In this document: positions 1 through 8,092 of the stretch, in pieces
How the letters are laid out: each line of letters starts with the position of its first letter
How positions within the stretch are numbered: position 1 is the stretch's first letter
Source of the DNA: Phycisphaerae bacterium
Lineage (GTDB): Bacteria; Planctomycetota; Phycisphaerae; UBA1845
Reading direction: 5' to 3'
Assembly: GCA_029260075.1 (NCBI GenBank)
Contig: JAJDDY010000087.1
Span: 248,001-312,000 of the forward strand
DNA: 64,000 nucleotides
The notes under the pieces: model-generated
Told to the model about the DNA's origin: nothing
The model's input: only the letters and a program-made list of their open reading frames with translations
The model's database searches: none
Program-made: the position numbers and the translations under genes

Positions 1-219
1 ATCGCCGCCGCCGGCGCGGTTGAGCTAATCACCTGCGTACTGGCCATGCGCGACGGCGTCGTACCACCCACGATCAACTACGAACACCCCGACCCCAACT
101 GCCCACTCGACTACGTCCCCAACAAACCCAAATCCATACCCGTCCGCGCTGCGCTGTCCAACAGCTTCGGATTCGGCGGGCAGAACAATACGCTGATCGT
201 TAAAGCACCGTCTACGTAG
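1..219 (+). CDS. fabF: Beta-ketoacyl-ACP synthase II, C-terminal fragment
   Basis: The reading frame is open from the first base of the window to a TAG at 217-219, so only the last 72 codons are present and the 5' part lies outside. The fragment carries the family's C-terminal signature: an AAAGAVE stretch, PPTINYE, the NKP-PVRAALSNSFGFGG segment, and a final NNTLIVK. The asparagine-serine-phenylalanine-glycine-phenylalanine-glycine-glycine motif is the conserved thiolase-fold end of FabF/KAS II. These enzymes elongate acyl-ACP chains in type II fatty acid synthesis in the cytoplasm. The catalytic Cys and first His are upstream of the window and cannot be checked. KAS I (FabB) or a PUFA/PKS-type ketosynthase are less likely alternatives. 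Confidence 0.88.
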   Translation: MAAAGAVELITCVLAMRDGVVPPTINYEHPDPNCPLDYVPNKPKSIPVRAALSNSFGFGGQNNTLIVKAPST

Positions 220-351
220 GCCACAATGCGCCCGCGGCGTGCCCATGCTCGGGCAGTGTGGGATACTTTCCGTGCCCCCCCCCAAAAAAAAATTGCACGA
301 ACGGTGCGCTTCCTCCGTTCAGATGACGCATGTATTGTCGGAGCTTGGATC

Positions 352-380
352 TTGACAGCGGCCGATCGCCATGTTACCCT
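352..380 (+). promoter_or_regulatory. Candidate sigma-70-type promoter upstream of the YWTD lipoprotein gene
   Basis: A perfect TTGACA (352-357) is followed by a 17-base spacer and TACCCT (375-380), which keeps TA and final T of the -10 box. Transcription would start near 387, giving a leader of about 190 bases before the ATG at 581. The rest of 220-580 holds a C9/A9 homopolymer run near 277-294 and no convincing gene. Confidence 0.35.
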
Positions 381-580
381 GGCTTCAATCTTTCATCATC
401 GCAGCCACTGTGGGCGCGACGGCTTGGAGAGGGATTCGGGGGACCCGGTTACCGATTCTTGGGCCGAATATCCGCCACGCATCACCACCGCTGCTCAACA
501 CACAGCATGACCACGAAGTCTCCAGCCCTTGGCGACGGTTGCGGGACAAGAACGTCAACTCGCCCATAGGATTACATGAC

Positions 581-2332
581 ATGCGTCGCTATCCCTCTTT
601 CGGTCTCGTTCTCGTCGCAATAGTCGCACTCCCGTTGATTACTGGGTGTCCTGACCCAACGGTACTGGATCCCTGTTCGGGAATCTCTTGCGATGACGGC
701 GATACATGTACGGTTGACAGTTGTGACAACGGTACTTGCGTCAACGCCCCTATGGACTGCCCGCAAGGTGAGACCTGTGAATCCGGGCAATGCGGACGAA
801 TTGTACCGGCGGAGTGCCGAGCCAACGATCGCGACGACGGAGTGTTTTGTAACGGCTCGGATACGTGTATCGGCGGGAGTTGGATCCACACGGGCAACCC
901 GTGCGAGGCCGGGCAGACTTGTAACGAAGGAGGCGACAGGTGCGATGATTGTACCAGCGTCGCCGATTGCGCAGACAACAATCCTTGCACCAACGATTCA
1001 TGCGTTAACGGTACGTGCTTGAACACGAACAACAATACGTCGTGTAACGATGGGGCGTTTTGCAACGGCTCGGACACGTGTAGTGGCGGGGTTTGCACGC
1101 ACGCGGGGAATCCATGCACGTCGGACCAAAGTTGCAACGAAGGCACAAACAAGTGTGATGATTGCGATACCGACGTCGATTGCCTCGACAACAATCCCTG
1201 CACCAGCGACGTATGTCTTGACGGTAAGTGTTCGCACATCAACAACAATGTGCCGTGTGATGATGGAGTGTATTGCAACGGCTCGGACACGTGCAGCGGC
1301 GGGACTTGCATCCATGCGGGAAATCCATGCGCCGCGGGACAGACCTGTAACGAGGGCGCCGACAGCTGTCCTGATTGTACTACGGACGCCGACTGCGACG
1401 ACGGCGATTTCTGCAACGGCAGCGAAACGTGCGATAACACCGGCACCTGCAAGAACGGAACTTCCCCATGTTCGGCGAATCAGGTCTGCGATGAAGAGGA
1501 TAACCGTTGCACCAAAGCCGGCAAGATGTACTGGACTCAAAGGGCGTCCGATATCATGAGGGCCGATCTAAACGGTGACAATGTCGAAACCGTAGTCATA
1601 ACGGACGGTCCCACGCAACTCGGCATTAGTCTTGACTTAGTTGCCCGGAAGGTCTACTGGGTTCGGTGGGACGGCAGCAACTCGTCCAACGCAAGAATCC
1701 AACGTGCAGACCTAGATGGACCGGACTTCAACACCAACTTCGAGCCGAATTTCATAACAGGCCTGAACACGCCTTACGGTATCGCCGTCTCGAATGCCGC
1801 CAACAAGGTGTATTGGGCATCTTCAGGCGGGAACAGAATAGGGCAGGCGACTTTGAGCGGTGCTAACGTTGAGACCCTCGTGCCTAACCTCTCGGACGGG
1901 CCGTTCGGCATTGATTTCAACCCGGCCGGAGGATCCAGCGGTCAGATCTACTGGACGGAGAACAGTTTCCCGGACACGGTGAAGCGAGTCGACTTTAGCG
2001 GCTCCAATGTGCAAACCCTCGTGTCGGGATTGAGTGAACCGAATTTCATGGCGTTGGATTTGGCAGGTTCGAAGATGTACTGGACGGATAGCGATTCAGA
2101 TGAGATCCGACGAGCCGACCTGGATGGCAGCAACGTTGAGAACGTGTTGTTCACTGGGGACACGCCTATGGGAATCGCAATTGACTCGGGGGCGGGGAAA
2201 ATATACTGGACAGAATGGGAACCGGACAAGATTAGAAGGGCGAATCTGGATGGAACAGACGTGGAGGATCTTATTACGAGTGGACTTGATGTTCCGGTCG
2301 ATATCGCCCTCGATGTCCCAGGCGGCGGTTGA
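581..2332 (+). CDS. Lipoprotein with Cys-rich repeats and LDL-receptor class B (YWTD) propeller
   Basis: 583 residues from an ATG at 581. I prefer this start to an upstream one at 371 because it places a lipoprotein signal (MRRYPSFGLVLVAIVALPLITGC) at the N-terminus, with the lipobox Cys near residue 23. Residues about 25-310 are a Cys-, Asp- and Asn-rich array of repeated units (CNGSDTCSGG, AGNPC, QTCNEG, DC-T-ADC), also visible as imperfect repetition in the DNA. From about residue 315 to the end there are six YWTD-type blades (KMYWT, KVYWV, KVYWA, QIYWT, KMYWT, KIYWT), each followed by an R-A-DLDG-NVE motif, as in LDL-receptor class B repeats, which fold as a six-bladed beta-propeller. It is probably a surface-anchored binding or adhesion protein. 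The ligand is unknown. The next gene converges on it. Confidence 0.85.
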   Translation: MRRYPSFGLVLVAIVALPLITGCPDPTVLDPCSGISCDDGDTCTVDSCDNGTCVNAPMDCPQGETCESGQCGRIVPAECRANDRDDGVFCNGSDTCIGGSWIHTGNPCEAGQTCNEGGDRCDDCTSVADCADNNPCTNDSCVNGTCLNTNNNTSCNDGAFCNGSDTCSGGVCTHAGNPCTSDQSCNEGTNKCDDCDTDVDCLDNNPCTSDVCLDGKCSHINNNVPCDDGVYCNGSDTCSGGTCIHAGNPCAAGQTCNEGADSCPDCTTDADCDDGDFCNGSETCDNTGTCKNGTSPCSANQVCDEEDNRCTKAGKMYWTQRASDIMRADLNGDNVETVVITDGPTQLGISLDLVARKVYWVRWDGSNSSNARIQRADLDGPDFNTNFEPNFITGLNTPYGIAVSNAANKVYWASSGGNRIGQATLSGANVETLVPNLSDGPFGIDFNPAGGSSGQIYWTENSFPDTVKRVDFSGSNVQTLVSGLSEPNFMALDLAGSKMYWTDSDSDEIRRADLDGSNVENVLFTGDTPMGIAIDSGAGKIYWTEWEPDKIRRANLDGTDVEDLITSGLDVPVDIALDVPGGG

Positions 2333-2626
2333 TGCCCGGGATCAGAGGATATTCACGTTAACGCGCGCACGCCGGTGCATCGGGCATCTTGAAGATCGGC
2401 GACGTATGCCAGCGAGAGACAGCAGGACACGTCGGAATTTCTGGAATTCATGACGACGCTCCTCTGTGCACAAGCGGTAGCGCCGGTGCTGTCAGTGTAC
2501 TGGGAAGCAGCATGGTTCGGTCCGACATTACACTGATCGACCGCATTAACGTGCTTTCCGTGCGCATGGAAAATGGAGGTACCGAGGGCATGAGTGGGAC
2601 GAAACCGCGTGCGTACTGCCGCGTGA

Positions 2627-3295
2627 CTACTCGCCCGGCAGTTCCGCGACTGGCTGTGGTTGGCTACCGGCTTGTGCTCGTTGCGTCATCTCGTCGAGGT
2701 GATCCAGGCACAATTGTGACCATGTTTCCAGGGTGTCTCGGACGGCGTGTAATTCTTCCGGGCTCATGAAGGCCATCTGGGTGATCATCTGCTCCCGCTT
2801 GGTGACTGCTGGGCGATCCAACGTCCAGTGGTGGACGATGCCCAGGTGTACCTGCCCGACCTCGGTCGAGTCGTCGTTGAGTAGCGCGACGACATGTTCT
2901 TCGTAGCTTGTGTCAACAGAGACCTCCTCAGCCACTTCGCGCTGCACCGCGGCACGGTAGGCGGGGCGCAGGTCGCCGGATGTCATGGCTGTGTCATCGG
3001 CCGGGTTGATGTGGCCACCAATGCCAATGGACCGGCGTCCGACCAGCCGCGTTTCGCCCGCCCGCTTGCCTCGAACATAGCTGAGGCGCTTACCCTCGTG
3101 CGTCATGATGACGTAGGGGATTAGTTGTTTGTAATCGGGGTCGCCCTCGGCAAGCGACCGGGGCATGAACGACGGCGTGCCTCGAACGAACAGGCGGTCA
3201 AGGTAGCGATCGGCATCAAACGTCAACCCTTGGAACATCCCCACCTCTTCGAGGACGCTTCGTTTGACGACCAGAACCTGCTCTTCCAAAGCCAT
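2627..3295 (-). CDS. Nudix-family (NUDIX hydrolase-like) protein
   Basis: 222 residues. A Nudix-like core is visible around residues 85-135: a GIGGHI turn, then an acidic/variable insert, then AVQREVAEEVSV, matching the REUXEEXGU helix of the Nudix box with its two metal-binding glutamates. The spacing between the first Gly and the helix is longer than the textbook box. The N-terminal part (EQVLVVKR, then YLDRLF-RG) resembles a group of planctomycete and phage Nudix-like phosphoesterases. Members hydrolyse nucleoside diphosphates linked to another moiety. The substrate here cannot be told. It is convergent with the upstream lipoprotein gene. The 294 bp between them show no further gene. Confidence 0.75.
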   Translation of the reverse strand: MALEEQVLVVKRSVLEEVGMFQGLTFDADRYLDRLFVRGTPSFMPRSLAEGDPDYKQLIPYVIMTHEGKRLSYVRGKRAGETRLVGRRSIGIGGHINPADDTAMTSGDLRPAYRAAVQREVAEEVSVDTSYEEHVVALLNDDSTEVGQVHLGIVHHWTLDRPAVTKREQMITQMAFMSPEELHAVRDTLETWSQLCLDHLDEMTQRAQAGSQPQPVAELPGE

Positions 3296-3350
3296 AAGTC
3301 ACTCCCGTTGCGTTTACGCTGACCACACGCCGCGTTGCTTGCGAAGCATT

Positions 3351-3549
3351 GTGCCGAGAAAGGATTCACGGCACAGCGTATTCACGGCACAGCGTTCCTT
3401 AGTGAGTGCCGAGAAAGGATTCACGGCACAGCATGGATTCGCGGCAGAGCGTGTCGCATGCACATCGCACCGGCGAGTATACACGTCCGGCGGAGTTTCT
3501 GGCAATGGAGGCGTCGTTGCGTCGTGTGCCGAGAAGGGATTCACGGCAC
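3351..3549. repeat. Three copies of a covarying hairpin repeat (GTGCCG/CGGCAC arms)
   Basis: Copies at 3351-3374, 3406-3429 and 3526-3549. Each has arms GTGCCG and CGGCAC around a 12-base loop that reads TGAATCCTTTCT (one copy TGAATCCCTTCT) on the minus strand. The same loop occurs at 11691, 11919, 45286 and 45326 with different but still complementary arms. Partial copies (TTCACGGCACAGC) lie between them. Confidence 0.85.
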
Positions 3550-3569
3550 AGCGGTTCATGGCACAGCGT

Positions 3570-3627
3570 AAGTCGCTAATGGATCACCGGCTGGAAGCCG
3601 GTGCCACACTTTTTCAACAGGCGGCTT
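3570..3627. repeat. Dispersed palindromic repeat, family A (CACCGGCT-GGA-AGCCGGTG)
   Basis: A palindrome with 8-base arms CACCGGCT/AGCCGGTG and loop GGA, preceded by TCGCTAATGGAT and followed by CCACACTTTTTCAACAGGC. Near-identical copies occur around 9667-9727, 12030-12062 (inverted), 21300-21350, 58660-58700 (inverted), 60760-60810 and 63845-63915. All are intergenic except the one read into nadB. Confidence 0.9.
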
Positions 3628-3648
3628 GACGATCGAGCCACGTTTCTG

Positions 3649-3690
3649 GCGGGTGGCCCATGGATTTAGCCGTGGGGGACTCGAATCCAG
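3649..3690. repeat. Dispersed repeat, GGTGGCCCATGG-type
   Basis: The sequence GGTGGCCCATGG, then TTTAGCCGTGGGGGA and CTCGAATCC, recurs in inverted orientation at about 9290-9350, 11888-11906, 13934-13980 and 23333-23370. It is non-coding here and lies just after the flagellin stop codon. Confidence 0.8.
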
Positions 3691-3706
3691 CGTCGATTCG
3701 ACTGGG

Positions 3707-5158
3707 CTAACCTAGCAGCGAGAGTACGAGGTTCGGGAGTGTGTTGGCTATTTGCAAGGCTGATTGAGTCGTTTGCACGAGGATTTGAGCGCGGGTTAGC
3801 GCGGAGACTTCCGTGGCGATGTCGGCATCGCGGATAATGGACTCGGACGCGGTGACGTTTTCCAGCGCGACGCGTTGGCTGTTGATGTTGGGTTCAATCT
3901 CGTTGCGCTGTAGATCTCCCAACCGGCCTCGATACGTCGCGATTTCACTGATGGACGCGTTGACGATTTTTTGTGCGGTCTCGAAGTTGCCCGACGCGAG
4001 CGAGTTGTCACGACCGGAGCCGAGCGAAAACAGCAAACCATCGTCGGAATTTCCAAGCTGCGTTGTGGCGATCGAATTGAAACCGACGTAACTCTGACCG
4101 CTGGGGTTAATCTGCGACGTCAGTTGGAAAAGGGCACCGCCGCCGGTGATGCCAAACGTGGCCGAAGAAAGCGTCTGCGCGAACGCACGGGTCAGGCGCA
4201 ACCTTGCGTCGAGCGTTTGCGACCGCACGTCGGCGCGAAGTCCGTTCATGGTGGCCGATCGCCCGTTGATCAATACGATCGCTTCTCGACCGACCGCACG
4301 ACGAACGGTCCCGGAGGTACTGGCTTCAACGAAATTCCCGTTGATTGGCGACACGGAAACAAACGCATCGACGCCGACGGCTGTGCTCTGCAAGACCAAC
4401 GCGCTGGCGACGCCGGTGATTCCGGTAGAAGAAACAGTGGCCGACACGCCAGTGATAGACGCCACGCCGTTGATCGTCGCGCGCACGTCGCTCAGCGAAG
4501 TTCCGGAGGCGAAACTCAACACCGACGTACCGAGCGTACCCCTGATCTCGATCGTTGTGCCCGAGGTTGTGGACGTGCCCGTTGTGTTCGTACCCACCAA
4601 ACCGATTTGGGCGGTGAGCGCCGATTGCGTCACTTTCACCGTGACACTTCGCGTCGTACCGTTGGGTACAAGCGCGCTATACAACTCAGCCGTAGGAATC
4701 GCAGCCGGAGGAACGCCTGAGGTTAGGTAGGCCCGGGTGCCATCGAGCAGCTTGCGACCGGCGAACGTGGTCGTAGCGGAAATGCGGTCGAGGCTTGCCA
4801 GGATCGAATCGATCTGGAGCTGATTGGCCTCTTCCTCTTCGTTGGTCAGTCCGCCCGTGTTCGACGTCGAGACGACCAACGCTTGAAGATCGAGCAGCAG
4901 CGCCGACGCTTCGTTAAGGGCCCCTTCGGCGACGGAGATGACGTTGTTCGCGCGCGTGGAGTTGTCGATGGCCTGCTCGATGCCGCGGATTTCCGACCGA
5001 AGTCGTTCGGACGCAATCAGCCCCGCCGGATCGTCCGCACCGCGATTGATCCTCAACCCGGTAGACAATCGCTGCAACCGGATCGAAAGGTCGATCTGGT
5101 TCTTCTGCATTTGGTGGATGGACTTGAGGGCGGGTACGTTGGTATTGATGCGGCTCAT
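3707..5158 (-). CDS. Flagellin
   Basis: 483 residues from the ATG at 5158 (MSRINTNVPALKSI). An AAGGA ribosome binding site lies about 9 bases upstream, and the typical flagellin N-terminus supports this start over one 11 codons upstream. Residues 1-140 and the last 90 or so match the coiled D0/D1 domains: LSTGLRINRGADDPAGLIASERLRSEI, and the C-terminal half with SIRDADIATE-like IIRDADIATEVSALTRAQILVQ, then LQIAN and a terminal LLG. The middle is a Thr/Ser/Ala-rich variable region exposed on the filament. Flagellin is exported by the flagellar type III apparatus and polymerises into the filament. It is the downstream member of a pair with the gene at 5473-6999, but a terminator between them and its own sigma-28-like promoter suggest separate transcription. 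Confidence 0.95.
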   Translation of the reverse strand: MSRINTNVPALKSIHQMQKNQIDLSIRLQRLSTGLRINRGADDPAGLIASERLRSEIRGIEQAIDNSTRANNVISVAEGALNEASALLLDLQALVVSTSNTGGLTNEEEEANQLQIDSILASLDRISATTTFAGRKLLDGTRAYLTSGVPPAAIPTAELYSALVPNGTTRSVTVKVTQSALTAQIGLVGTNTTGTSTTSGTTIEIRGTLGTSVLSFASGTSLSDVRATINGVASITGVSATVSSTGITGVASALVLQSTAVGVDAFVSVSPINGNFVEASTSGTVRRAVGREAIVLINGRSATMNGLRADVRSQTLDARLRLTRAFAQTLSSATFGITGGGALFQLTSQINPSGQSYVGFNSIATTQLGNSDDGLLFSLGSGRDNSLASGNFETAQKIVNASISEIATYRGRLGDLQRNEIEPNINSQRVALENVTASESIIRDADIATEVSALTRAQILVQTTQSALQIANTLPNLVLSLLG

Positions 5159-5206
5159 CGAGTCGTCCTTGACCGCGCTAGCCCGACTCACATGGATCCG
5201 GGCTGT

Positions 5207-5230
5207 GGTTCACACCACCGTGTGTGAACC
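5207..5230 (-). promoter_or_regulatory. Hairpin in the flagellin leader
   Basis: Perfect 9-base arms (GGTTCACAC and GTGTGAACC) with a 6-base loop, about 50 bases upstream of the flagellin start codon and inside the predicted 5' leader. It could affect mRNA stability or translation. No regulator is known from the sequence. Confidence 0.6.
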
Positions 5231-5261
5231 GGAAACTGATACGTCCATCGCTGCAACAACG

Positions 5262-5297
5262 GCCGAAAATACCGAAAGTCTCAACGGTATTTTCGGC
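5262..5297 (-). promoter_or_regulatory. 12-bp inverted repeat overlapping the flagellin -10 box
   Basis: Perfect arms GCCGAAAATACC (5262-5273) and GGTATTTTCGGC (5286-5297) separated by 12 bases. The right arm includes the predicted sigma-28 -10 element (5290-5297) and the left arm lies just downstream of the likely transcription start. It may be an operator or an early-transcript hairpin. Confidence 0.65.
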
Positions 5298-5316
5298 AGA
5301 TGATCGGACGTTCTTA
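5290..5316 (-). promoter_or_regulatory. Sigma-28 (FliA)-like promoter for the 3707-5158 flagellin
   Basis: Read on the minus strand: TAAGAACG (5316-5309), an 11-base spacer and GCCGAAAA (5297-5290). The flagellar sigma-28 consensus is TAAAGTTT, 11 bases, GCCGATAA. The start would be near 5283, giving a leader of about 125 bases. Confidence 0.6.
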
Positions 5317-5361
5317 AGTTGCTCGAACTGCGACGGACTCTGGCCGTAACCGCCGCATGTC

Positions 5362-5409
5362 GCGAAGAAAAAACGGCGTCGACCGCGAATTACCGCAATT
5401 GACGCCGTT
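5362..5409 (-). terminator. Rho-independent terminator after the upstream flagellin
   Basis: On the minus strand the arms AACGGCGTC (5409-5401) and GACGCCGTT (5380-5372) flank a 20-base loop and run directly into six T residues (complement of the A-run at 5368-5373). It lies 64 bases after the stop of the 5473-6999 flagellin. Confidence 0.75.
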
Positions 5410-5472
5410 GGTATGTCCAGCAAGTTCAGATGAGGAGCACCGACGCCCAATGGGGCCTCACTCTACGACCTA

Positions 5473-6999
5473 CTAGCCGAGCAACGCCAGAGCGTTTTGT
5501 GGCTGGGCGTTGGCCAGCTGAAGAATCGTGGTCGAAGAGTTGACCAGAATCTGGGCTCTCGTCAGTTTCGACGTTTCAGAAGCGAAGTCAGCGTCACGAA
5601 TCGCGCTTTCCGCTGCCGTTACGTTTTCGTTCGCCACCTTCAGCGAGCTAATCGTGCTCTGCAGCGTGTCTTTCTGGAACGCACCCAAGCGACCGCGAAG
5701 ACTGGCGATGGTACTGATCGCCGCACGAACCACCTTTTGAGCTGTTGTGAAGTTCTTGCTCGCAAGATCGTTCGCAAGACCGGACCCCAACGTCGCCAGC
5801 GATTGCGACGTGGACAGGCCGATTTGAGAGGTCGAAACTTCGTTGATTCCGATTGCCTCGAGGCCGGATAGTCCGACCGTCGGCGAGATCGAAAAGCGTG
5901 CCCCGCCGCCCGTGACTTCGAACGTCGCCACAGACGCACTCGTGGCAACGCCGGCAAAGTCACTGCTCAGGGTGAGATCCAAAGAAAGGTCTCCGGCGCG
6001 AACCGATGCGTCGAGCCCCTGGACCACGGCGTTGGTACCGTTGATCGTAAACGTGCCGTTGGTACCGTTCTTCTTGATAGCGGCAGATGTACCCGCGTCG
6101 ATGCCGATGGCATCGCCTGCGGTGATCCCGGAGTTCTCCAGAATGCTGACGGAGACGAGCGCGTCGGTCCCGTAGGCCGTGCTGCTGAACGACACGGTCG
6201 GCGTTCCGGTGCCCAACGTACCGAGATAAGCTGACGCCTGCACACCCGTGAGCGCGGACCGATCGTTCACAGCCGTGACGATGGCGGCCGCCGTCGTTCC
6301 GGACGCGAAGCTGAGCAACTCGGACCCGGATTCGCCGCGAATCTGAACGCTGGTAGCGGCACCGAGTGTACCGTTACGGACGCTGGTCGACGTCGCAATG
6401 GTCCCGCCGAGTACTGCACTGACCGACGCTCGTGTTGATGCGGTCAAACGTGTCACGTTAATCTGACGGAACGCACCCGAGGCGATCTTGGACGAATTGA
6501 CCTGAACCGACGAGAGTTGATTCAGCGCCGTCCCAGTGGTCTCGTTGGTATTCACGCCCGAGGTCGTAAACGTGAGATTGCCGTTGAGCAGTTTCTTGTC
6601 GCCGAACGCGGTGGCTTCCGCTAGACGGTTGATCGAGCCGAGAATCGAATCGATCTGAAGCTGGTTGGCCGAAATCTCTGCGGACGTAAGCCCCGCTTCG
6701 TTGGACGTCTGGTCGATCAGGTTTTCCAACCCAAGCAACAGTGAGCTAATCTCCTGCAATCCGCCTTCAGCGACGGCCACAATCGTGTCAGCTCGGTTAG
6801 CGTTGTCGACCGCAGTGGTGATTGCGCGGATGCTCGAGCGCAATGTTTCCGACGCAATCAAACCCGCAGGATCGTCGCGGCCCGAGTTGATCCTCAAACC
6901 CGTGCTCAAGCGAGTCAGGGATTCGTTCAGGGACGCGTTATTCACAGTCAAAGCACGCCGCGAGATCAGCGATTCGACGTTGGTGTTGATCCGAGTCAT
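5473..6999 (-). CDS. Flagellin
   Basis: 508 residues, starting MTRINTNVESLISRR with a GGAGG ribosome binding site 11 bases upstream. The N-terminal D0/D1 part has LSTGLRINSGRDDPAGLIASETLRSSI, and the C-terminal part has SAIRDADFASETSKLTRAQIL and ends NALALLG. The central third is a Ser/Thr/Ala-rich variable domain with repeated beta-strand-like phrases also seen in the neighbouring flagellin (for example SVQIRGESGSELLSFASGTT here and IEIRGTLGTSVLSFASGTS there), so the two genes are diverged duplicates. The two would co-assemble or be used alternately in the filament. A rho-independent terminator follows at 5362-5409. I did not find a convincing promoter of its own. Confidence 0.95.
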   Translation of the reverse strand: MTRINTNVESLISRRALTVNNASLNESLTRLSTGLRINSGRDDPAGLIASETLRSSIRAITTAVDNANRADTIVAVAEGGLQEISSLLLGLENLIDQTSNEAGLTSAEISANQLQIDSILGSINRLAEATAFGDKKLLNGNLTFTTSGVNTNETTGTALNQLSSVQVNSSKIASGAFRQINVTRLTASTRASVSAVLGGTIATSTSVRNGTLGAATSVQIRGESGSELLSFASGTTAAAIVTAVNDRSALTGVQASAYLGTLGTGTPTVSFSSTAYGTDALVSVSILENSGITAGDAIGIDAGTSAAIKKNGTNGTFTINGTNAVVQGLDASVRAGDLSLDLTLSSDFAGVATSASVATFEVTGGGARFSISPTVGLSGLEAIGINEVSTSQIGLSTSQSLATLGSGLANDLASKNFTTAQKVVRAAISTIASLRGRLGAFQKDTLQSTISSLKVANENVTAAESAIRDADFASETSKLTRAQILVNSSTTILQLANAQPQNALALLG

Positions 7000-7288
7000 A
7001 CCGGTTCGTGCCTCCAGACGCGTCGTTGCTGACTACCGAACCCCAACAACCACGTGGTGGGGCGGTCCAGCAACTCTTGCGGACGAGGTCGCGCGACCCT
7101 ACGGTCGCCGACCAAGTCGGTCATGTAATCCGTATCCCAAAGCGGACAAAATCGATCGGCGGTCTGCTTCCATCCTGGCGATTCAACTGCTTCCACCCGA
7201 ACACCTCTGTGTGATCGTGAAACAGATGACCCGCCAGTGACCCCGATCAACGTCCGCCCATCCAGGCGGCCGACTGTTGACCACTTGA

Positions 7289-7315
7289 CAAACGGAACCA
7301 TCGTCGCGCCGATAA
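7289..7315 (+). promoter_or_regulatory. Sigma-28 (FliA)-like promoter on the strand opposite the flagellin genes
   Basis: CAAACGGA (7289-7296), an 11-base spacer and a perfect GCCGATAA (7308-7315). This is the full flagellar -10 consensus with correct spacing. It points away from the flagellin gene at 5473-6999, into a stretch without a convincing ORF, and is followed 98 bases later by a terminator hairpin. Confidence 0.55.
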
Positions 7316-7321
7316 CAGCCC

Positions 7322-7437
7322 TTTAGCACTTTCGGACTACACATCCGGACGCCTTCGCTCCGGTCCACGTACGGACATACCCGAAACGTCCAAATAACCA
7401 CGTGGAGCTGTAATACGCGCGCCGTCGCGTAGTTTTT
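7322..7437 (+). ncRNA. Putative short RNA driven by a sigma-28-like promoter
   Basis: Predicted transcript of about 115 bases between the sigma-28-like promoter at 7289-7315 and an intrinsic terminator. The terminator has perfect arms TACGCG (7414-7419) and CGCGTA (7426-7431), loop CGCCGT, then GTTTTT. No ATG with a ribosome binding site was seen inside. The family is not recognised. The rest of 7000-8092 shows only repeat DNA near 7740-7870 and no supported gene. Confidence 0.4.
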
Positions 7438-7739
7438 ACCGGACACAGCAATCCCAGCCTGCGATGCGGAAATGCAAATTTTTTATCGCTGCGAGTGGAA
7501 AAATCACCTCCAACTTGGGCGCAGAGTCCACACCGAACGTACCGGACGTCCGAGCGCCGTGCGGTGCATCCTCTTATTAGTCCCACCGTCACTCGGTAGG
7601 AGAAGCGGACTATGACCGTATGCGGTTTCCAGAACCGTAATCATACCGCCATCCAGCATTACCAATACGGGATCGAACAGCGTGTGTTGGTTGGAAAAAA
7701 CGTAGCACGATTTGCCCGTTGCGAGGACTTCGTCACGAC

Positions 7740-7870
7740 TCAAGTGATGGGTTCGTCCAAACCGAGCCGCGACCGTTAGGGAGCGTTCTTTGGGTGTCAC
7801 GACCGGTCTTCATACGTGCGCTTCCTTACGGTCGCGGCTCGGTAAGCCTGTCATTCGATGTGTGACCGAG
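7740..7870. repeat. Dispersed intergenic repeat (GAGCCGCGACCGT-type)
   Basis: The block TGATGGGTTCGTCC, GAGCCGCGACCGT, GGGAGCGTT, CTTCCTTACGG and CGCGGCTCGG recurs closely at 23085-23215 and, inverted, at about 48420-48500. Shorter pieces are at 34365-34390 and 49827-49850. The start and end are partly complementary (GAGCCGCGACCGT with ACGGTCGCGGCTC), so the unit can fold into a long hairpin. Confidence 0.75.
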
Positions 7871-8092
7871 CACCAGGTAGGGCGCCTAAGGGCGCATCGT
7901 GTTCTTGGAGACAATGCTGGTGGTGCGTCAAGAGCGCACGACGAGAAGAGATGAACTGCCCGAAGACACGACCGCCGCTCGACGATCGTGGAGATCACAC
8001 GCGGCCGTTAGTGGCTCGATCATGCGATCGCCAAATCGAGAAAAAACTGGGGAAAAGCGAGGTTTCTCGTGCGGCTGCCAGATTCGCCCGGA

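Noticed and set aside
589-1452. Antisense frame rich in Ser, Leu and Pro opposite the Cys-rich repeats
   Set aside because: It is the reverse of a repetitive Cys/Asn/Gly coding region. The repeating pattern comes from the sense repeats.
3301-3560. CRISPR array suggested by the three repeated hairpins
   Set aside because: Spacing between copies is unequal (31 and 96 bp), the repeats occur singly elsewhere with altered stems, and no cas genes are present.
7504-7800. 98-codon frame on the minus strand
   Set aside because: Its N-terminal part is the translated GAGCCGCGACCGT-type repeat (SLTVAAR) and the rest has no recognisable family or ribosome binding site.
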